Below, piece after piece: positions 58,401 to 64,000 of a stretch of DNA of 64,000 nucleotides. Origin of the DNA: Heterohyrax brucei (lineage: Eukaryota; Chordata; Mammalia; Hyracoidea; Procaviidae); contig CM053142.1 in assembly GCA_028571685.1 (NCBI GenBank), positions 68,721,296 through 68,785,295 of the forward strand, given 5' to 3'. Both the position numbers and the translations under genes were made by a program. Under the pieces are notes generated by a model. It was not told the origin of the DNA. It made no database searches and saw only the letters and a list, made by a program, of their open reading frames with translations. Position 1 is the stretch's first letter; each line of letters starts with the position of its first letter.

Positions 58401-61400
58401 GAGTCTGTCTCATCCCCACTGCCCAGCTGGCCTCACCTGCAGGCAATCCCTCTCCACCACCATCTGTAAAGTAGCCAGTGATCCTGTCCAGAGTGCAACT
58501 TGGATCAAATTGCTCCCTCTCTGAAAACCCTTCAGTAGCCCCCAACTGCCTTCAGGAAAAAGTCACAGTAAAAGCTGGTGCTTGAGGCCTGGTGGCTTCC
58601 CATGCTTCCTACAATACTCACTGCCCCAAATGGGCCAGATCCAGTCAGGTTTCTGTGTCGTTATATAATGTGAGGAAATGACTGTGTCTCTCTGTCTCTA
58701 CCTGACAGACTCCTCGTTTTTGAAGACCCAGCTCAAATGCTGCCTCTTTTAGGATGTCATCTCAGATGTCCACCCTAACTGATGGGGAGCATGCCTCCTT
58801 CAGCCATGCTCCCTCTTGTTTTTCCCCTTGTTCATTTGTCCCCCTGCCCACTGGCCTGCAAACTCCTAGAGGGCATAGGGCACAGACTGTGTCTTATTCA
58901 TGTTTGCTGCCTGGCTTGCACAGCTCTGGGTACAATGTGTGCCTTGGCTGGTGTTTATTGAATGAATAAGTAAGGTGACATGACTGGTCAGGCCTCACCA
59001 CCTGGGGGTGGCTGGGCTGAATCCAATCCCACATCTCCTGACCTTCAGCCAAGTCATCCACTCATCCAGCTCATGTGAGCCAGGCACCAGGGCCTTGGGA
59101 CCTGGAACAGAACAGCCTAGAATAGCCTCAGTACCCTGCTTCTGTGTCTCATGCCCACCCCATCCACCCATTTCAGAACAAATGTGTCCCATACTGGCCA
59201 GAGGTGGGCATGCAGCACACTTACGGGCCCTACTCCGTGACCAACTGTAGGGAGCATGATGCAGCTGAGTACAAGCTCCGCACTTTGGAGGTCTCCCCAC
59301 TGGACAATGTGAGTGTCCCCCACCCTGATGCACTCCTGGGCCCCTGTCAGTCCTGTCTGGTCTGGTTGGATGGGCCAGGGCACCTGCCCTAGGCAGGATG
59401 GGGTGTTGTGTGGGAGCAGGGGACACTGACCCTGTGTACTTGGTGCAGGCGAACCTGGTTCGGGAGATTTGGCACTACCAGTACCTGAGCTGGCCTGACC
59501 ATGGGGTCCCCAGTGAGCCCGGGGGTGTCCTGAGCTTCCTGGACCAAATCAACCAGCGGCAGGAAAGTTTGCCTCATGCGGGGCCCATCATTGTGCATTG
59601 CAGGTGAAAACAGTAACAGTGATGTTAGTCATAATAACAAAAAGCATAGCTGACAGGTAAATGCTGCTAAGGGCTGTGCACTGGCGTAAACAACTGACAT
59701 TTTAACTCTTCGTTCTGCCGAGACTTTTGTGGGTGGAACTTGGCTGGAGCCAGCCCCACTGTTTGGTTTCCTCCCAGACTTCCACGGATGTACTATCTAG
59801 TGCAGCCTTGCCAAACATAGGTGAGGAAACTGAGGCCTAGGGACTTGCCAGGTCATCCACTAGTCAGTGGGAGAGGCCAGCTGGCTCTCACAACAGACCT
59901 ATGTCCGTGTCGCCACTGCTTTTTTTTTTTTTAATTTAATATACCACTGCTTTTTGTAGGGGACTCAGGCTGTGTTTCTTTCTCAGGTTCCAGAACCTTC
60001 CATCTGGGGTCTCTGTAGCTCCCCATCCTTTCTTTCTTTCCTATTGGTACCCCTGAGGGGGCTTAGATATCTTCATGACTCCTCTTTCTCTCCCTGCTCT
60101 TCCAGTCAACCCCCCTCTTTAGCTCCAGGGTTGTAGATGGCAGGGAGGGGACTGTCTTTAGGAGGGGTGTGCAATACCAGCTCCATTGAAGAAGCTCGTG
60201 TTGGCAGTCTCATCTCTTCCTGCAGAGGTGGGATGTGGGGTCAGCAAAGAGGAGCAGGGGTGCCAACAGGCCTGAGGAAGGAATGCCCCCAGAGGAGCCT
60301 ACTGGCCTGGTCCAGTCAAGGGCTGATGTGAGGGTCTCCTCTGTCTGCAGAGTGCAGACAGAGGCCTCCTGTCTAAACTCCAGCCCCTCCACTTACTGGC
60401 TGTATGACCTTGGAGAAATAACTTCTGGACCCTCAGGTTCCTTCTCTGTCAGATCAGGATGGTAGTGTCTCTTAGAGTTACTGTGAGGGTTAAGTGAGGC
60501 CATATCATTGTGTCTGGGATACACTATACCCTCAAAAGATGGGCACTGCTGGTGGTTTAATAACTAACCAGGGGTGGGAAGTAGGGGGAAATGAGAAGCT
60601 GCTTTGTCCGCTTCTCTTCCGTTCCCGCCATGTGACCCTAGTCCTGGCCTGCTCCGTGAGGGCCTCAGACTTCCTCTCTCTTCCTGCTAGCAGCTGTTAT
60701 CCTGGGGCAGGGCTGGGTGGACTGCATCTGGATGTGCTCCACGTGCTGTCTTAGCGACCCAGCCTCTCCGTCCTAGGGGCAGACCCCTCCCCAAGAACTG
60801 CCCTCCTGCTGGGACCGCCCCCGACAAAGTACATATTCATACAGGTCTTAAAATCCCCATGGCCCTTATTTAGACACTATAAGAAGGAAGTGGGTGAGAG
60901 AGGGTTATTTTTGAAGATCTGGGTTTGAAATTAGACAGCTAGTTCAAGGTACTAGCCTGATAGGCTGAGCCTCAGGGGGTGGGACTAGAGTCTGCTTGGC
61001 TCTGTGGGTCCTGGGGTCGGTTTGTCAAAAGGAGGTAGAGGATGAGGAAGAAAGGAGACTTCTCACTATACCATCCTTCAAGTCCTCTGACTCCAGCGTG
61101 ACCCCATGTCTCAAGGTCTGGCCCTTTCCTGCCATTGGGATTTGAAGAAAAAGGGCAATGAAGCCCTGCAGAAAGAGGCTTCAAATCTAACTTCAGAAGG
61201 GAGAGAGGCTGAAGGGGTGTGACATGACAGGATAGGCAGGCCAGGGAGGGTGCAGGGAGTGCCTGCAGATGCAGGCTGGACTGTGGTGGGATTGGAGGTC
61301 CTAGATCTTTTGGGGTGTGGGGTAGCAGCCACCAGCCAGGAATTAGGAGTGAGGCAGGAAGTGCAGCAGTGCAGTGCTCTGAAGGACAGTGATGGTGGCA

Positions 61401-62606
61401 AGACCCCACAAGTCCACTGGCTGAAGTCAAGAACCCCGAGTTGTCAGACTTCGGACCCTTGCTCGCAGCTGCATGTCCCTGGGCTGGTTGCTCATCACAG
61501 TGGAGCCTTGCTTTCTTTGCGCTCTGCCCAGTGGCTAGAGCTGGGCCCTGAGCCCCTTCCTGGTGAGGTGCTGACCGGCCTCTGATGGCATCCCTTCTCT
61601 CCCCAGCGCGGGTATTGGCCGCACAGGTACCATCATTGTCATCGACATGCTGATGGAGAGCATCTCCACCAAGGGTGAGGGGCACCTGAGGGGGCACGGG
61701 ATGGGCAGTGGGCAGTGGGCAGTGGGCCAGTGGCTGCACTGTGCCCACGTCTGTCTGGGGCCTGATGTCCGACTGCCACACCTTCCCAGGGCTGGACTGT
61801 GACATTGATATCCAGAAGACAATCCAGATGGTGCGAGCGCAGCGCTCAGGCATGGTGCAGACAGAAGCACAGTACAAGTTCATCTATGTGGCCATCGCCC
61901 AGTTCATCGAAACAACCAAGAAGAAGCTGGAGGTCATGCAGGTGTGTGCAGAGCAGGGCCTGGCAGAGCTGAAGGGGGGCAGCGGGTTACACCTGGCCCT
62001 GCTGGGATCACCACCTCCTACCATTCCTCTGCCCACAGTCCCAGAAGGGCCAGGAGTCAGAGTACGGCAACATCACCTACCCCCCAGCCATGAAGAACAC
62101 CCATGCCAAAGCCTCCCGTACCTCCTCCAAGTGAGTGACGCCTGCCTGCCTGCCCCCAGTACCTGGAGCGGACATGTGCTGGAGTTGGGGGGACGTGGGT
62201 TCAAGCTGTAGCTTGATTTTTACTACCAGTGTTGACAAGTATTTCCTGAATGCTTACTGTGTGTGGCCTATGCTCAGTACCAGCAGTGTGCTATGGTATG
62301 AGGTGCAGCCTCAGCCCTAAAGATGCTTCCAGTCTAGCATAGGGACAGTGGCCAGGTTCTCTTGCTTTCTTGGCCTCACTTTGCTCACCTGTCAGATGGG
62401 GTGATGGTAAGAACCCCAGAGGGAGGCACTAGGTGCTAGATGACTGTCTCCTGGCCTGAGCTGATGGCCTGCACTCCCATACGCTCTGCAGACACAGGGA
62501 GGATGTGTATGAGAACCTGCATAGTAAGAACAAGAAGGAGGAGAAGGTGAAGAAGCAGCGGTCAGCAGACAGAGACAAGAACAAGGATTCCTTCAAGAGG
62601 AAGTGA
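52482..62606 (+). CDS. PTPN6: PTPN6 (SHP-1), SH2-domain tyrosine phosphatase (595 aa, 15 coding exons)
   Basis: Coding exons: 52,482-52,489; 52,577-52,699; 53,171-53,365; 56,263-56,452; 56,620-56,736; 56,843-56,956; 57,089-57,185; 57,633-57,712; 57,896-58,045; 59,177-59,308; 59,449-59,603; 61,607-61,674; 61,790-61,941; 62,039-62,130; 62,492-62,606. The total is 595 codons, identical to human. The cytosolic phosphatase dampens immune-receptor signalling by docking on phosphorylated ITIMs. N-SH2 is at about residues 4-100 (GSFLARPS holds the pTyr Arg), C-SH2 at 110-213 (TFLVRES). The PTP domain spans about 244-515, with the WPDHG loop and signature [11 protein letters not shown] (Cys at residue 453). 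Tail tyrosines are in SEYGNITY and DVYENL, followed by a basic stretch ([10 protein letters not shown]). All catalytic residues are present. Confidence 0.98.
52765..52918 (+). mobile_element. AfroSINE, plus orientation, PTPN6 intron
   Basis: 'agaaaccctggtggtggtgt' head and 'ggaatcgactcaacggcagt' tail; inserted within the 470-bp intron after the N-SH2 first exon. Confidence 0.9.
53895..54062 (-). mobile_element. AfroSINE, minus orientation, PTPN6 intron
   Basis: Starts 'aaaaaatcaaatccactgcc' and ends 'ccactagccaccaaggtttc'. The rest of this 2.9-kb intron (54,065-56,262) shows only a MIR at about 55,950-56,165 and no supported exon. Confidence 0.88.
55950..56170 (+). mobile_element. MIR SINE
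   Basis: 'cctcagtgtcctcatctgta' and 'gttgttgtgagaaggtaatg' and 'ggtgcctgatatgtaggaga' in order. Confidence 0.75.
58430..58965 (+). mobile_element. L2 LINE 3' end, PTPN6 intron
   Basis: 'gacccagctcaaatgctgcc', 'ctcctagagggcatagggca' and 'gtgtttattgaatgaataag' are the L2 3' end in its usual order. Confidence 0.7.
59815..60540. mobile_element. MIR fragments in PTPN6 intron 11
   Basis: A minus-strand MIR-like piece at about 59,815-59,905 ('ggtgaggaaactgaggccta') and a plus-strand MIR at about 60,365-60,540 ('cacttactggctgtatgacc'). The rest of the 2-kb intron (to 61,606) shows nothing that I can support. Confidence 0.6.
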
Positions 62607-62965
62607 GCTGGCACTCTCCAGAGGTGGCCATGGTAACAATCAGTTACTTTGGTCTCTTCTCCTTGCCTTGCTCACCATCCCGAGCCCATGGCTGTACCTC
62701 ACCTTGCCTTCCCCAGGTGCACCTTTCCCCCTCCCCAGGTCCCACCTACCCTCTTACTCTTTTCCCCTTCTCTCTGCAGCCTCAGCCCTGACCCCTGCAG
62801 AGACCTCCAGTGGAGGACCCACAGCCTCAACCTAGGAGTACCCCCCCTTCCAATGTAATTTAAATGGCCATGTCCCCCCTCCTCTGTGACACTGTATATA
62901 GCCCAGCAAGACCCAGGCATGGCCAAGCCCTTCTACTCTTGTAAATAAAGTTCCTCAGGTCTTAG
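62607..62965 (+). other. PTPN6: PTPN6 3' UTR with a terminal intron
   Basis: A donor at 62,633 ('ggccatg|gtaaca') and an acceptor ending at 62,779 ('cttctctctgcag') remove 147 nt; the joined text 'ggtggccatg-cctcagccct' agrees with the human mRNA as I recall it. The junction is only 26 nt after the stop, so no decay is predicted. Confidence 0.75.
62944..62949 (+). terminator. PTPN6: PTPN6 polyadenylation signal AATAAA
   Basis: Canonical signal in 'cttgtaaataaagttcctc'; transcript end expected at about 62,965. Confidence 0.92.
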
Positions 62966-63269
62966 TGTGTGTGTTCTTTACTTCTGTGTGCCTGGGCAGA
63001 GAGGGGACCTCAGCCTACAGTGCTGGGGTGGAGTGGAGGTGGGCAAGGAAGCTGTGTGTGCGGGTGTGCCGCTCCGCTCGCACAGAGCTGGTGTTCTGAG
63101 CAAACTGGGGGTGGGGGTGGGGGGTGGCCTTGGGCAAGGGACCTCAGTCTCTTTTCTTTAAATGGGGGATAATTCTCAGTGCCTTGCCCAACCATCCCCA
63201 CGGGGTAAAAAAAATAGATGATTGCAACAATGACAACAATAATGTGTTAGGCATTGGTTGGTCAGGGAC

Positions 63270-63950
63270 CAAACCAAAAGCCCTTGAGTAGATTCTGACT
63301 CCTGGTGACCTCATGTTGTCCGAGTGGAACCGTGCTCCAGAAGGTTATCAGGCTTTTCTTCCAAGGCACCTCTAGGTGGGTTTGCACCACTCAAAGAACC
63401 AAACCAAACCGACCCATTTCCATGGTGTTGATTCCAACTGATAGCAACCTTAGAGGAAAGAGTAGAACTGCCCCAACAGAGTTTCTAAGGAGCAGCTGGC
63501 AGATTCCAACTTTTTGGTTAGCAGCTGTAGCTCTTAACCATGGCACCACCAGGGCTCCTGCCTTGGGCCCCAAACCAAACCAAGCTCACTGCCTGCCGTA
63601 GAGTCAGTGCCGACTCACAGTGACTCTATATACAGGACACAGTAGAACTGCCTCAGAGTTTCCAAGGAGTGCCTGGTGGATCTCAACTACTGACCTTTTG
63701 GTAGCACTTAACTCCTACGCCACCAGGGTTTCTGCCTTGGGCCAGGCACTGCTTAAAAGACTAAGTGCATTAATTCAGTATCAGAAACCCTAGTGGTGTA
63801 GTGGTTAAGCGCTAGGCCGCTAACCAAAAGGTCAGCAGCAGTTTAAATCTGCCAGGCACTCCTTGGGAACTCTGGGCAGTTCTCCTCTGTCTACAGGGTT
63901 ACTGTGAGTTGGAACCATGAGTTTGTTTTTTTGGTTTGGAGGTCCTTTAT
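63270..63950. mobile_element. Cluster of four AfroSINE copies
   Basis: Minus copies at about 63,275-63,395 (partial), 63,398-63,560 and 63,570-63,738; a plus copy at about 63,782-63,945 with 'tagtggtgtagtggttaagc' and 'ctaaccaaaaggtcagcagc'. 62,970-63,270 holds no recognised feature. The region beyond PTPN6 where miR-200c/141 lie in human is not reached. Confidence 0.88.
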
Positions 63951-64000
63951 CACTCCCATTAGACAATAAATCACAGAATATGGAGCAGTACATCTACACG

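Noticed and set aside
60972..61883. A 303-codon minus-strand open frame in PTPN6 intron 11 to exon 13
   Set aside because: It lies antisense to confirmed PTPN6 exons 12 and 13; no recognisable protein and no promoter or polyadenylation context.
62966..64000. miR-200c/miR-141 cluster expected downstream of PTPN6
   Set aside because: In human the cluster starts more than 2 kb after PTPN6; the window stops about 1 kb after the gene and no matching hairpin is seen.

Overview
The window is nuclear DNA of a placental mammal. Almost all interspersed repeats are afrotherian: tRNA-derived AfroSINEs with an RTE-type tail, a tRNA-Gly-headed SINE of the same group, an RTE (BovB-clade) LINE fragment and an L1 3' end whose long 3' UTR resembles what I recall from elephant L1. 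I infer an afrothere, most likely an elephant or close paenungulate; the species cannot be fixed by eye.

The gene content is the conserved block known from human 12p13.31, all on the + strand: LRRC23 (coding 12,845-17,708), ENO2 (20,290-26,109), ATN1 (36,092-42,853), the U7 snRNA gene (about 44,226-44,287), C12orf57 (44,550-46,001) and PTPN6 (52,482-62,606, with an alternative first exon at 46,768). I rebuilt every coding exon by hand. All five protein genes are intact, with GT/AG splice sites, consistent phases and lengths of 342, 434, 1181, 126 and 595 residues. Five of the genes are separated by short gaps; only the ENO2-ATN1 gap and the PTPN6 upstream region are roomy.

Layout. 1-11,900 is a gene desert left of LRRC23, filled by L1, Tigger, mariner, RTE, LTR, L2 and SINE relics and one isolated GC-rich island (2,060-2,600) without a recognisable gene. 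11,880-18,610 is LRRC23, a ciliary radial-spoke protein, with RFX X-box-like sites in its promoter. 18,800-27,000 is ENO2 (neuronal enolase), with a GC-rich promoter and a 19-bp minisatellite in intron 1. 27,000-30,900 is intergenic or far-upstream ATN1 sequence, with a long pyrimidine-rich stretch. 30,600-43,300 is ATN1 (atrophin-1, a corepressor with an interrupted polyglutamine tract). 44,000-46,090 holds U7 with its own DSE/PSE promoter and then C12orf57. 46,700-62,965 is PTPN6 (SHP-1) with two alternative starts. 63,000-64,000 is a cluster of AfroSINEs.

The genes do not form one pathway; this is a dense conserved mammalian cluster with unrelated roles (cilia, glycolysis, transcription, histone mRNA processing, brain development, immune signalling). 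I found no new gene system. The most informative observations are regulatory or evolutionary: the structure of the U7 locus, the PTPN6 alternative start, the LRRC23 X-boxes, the ATN1 NAGNAG acceptor, a palindromic mariner insertion inside an L1, and nested SINEs with clear target-site duplications.
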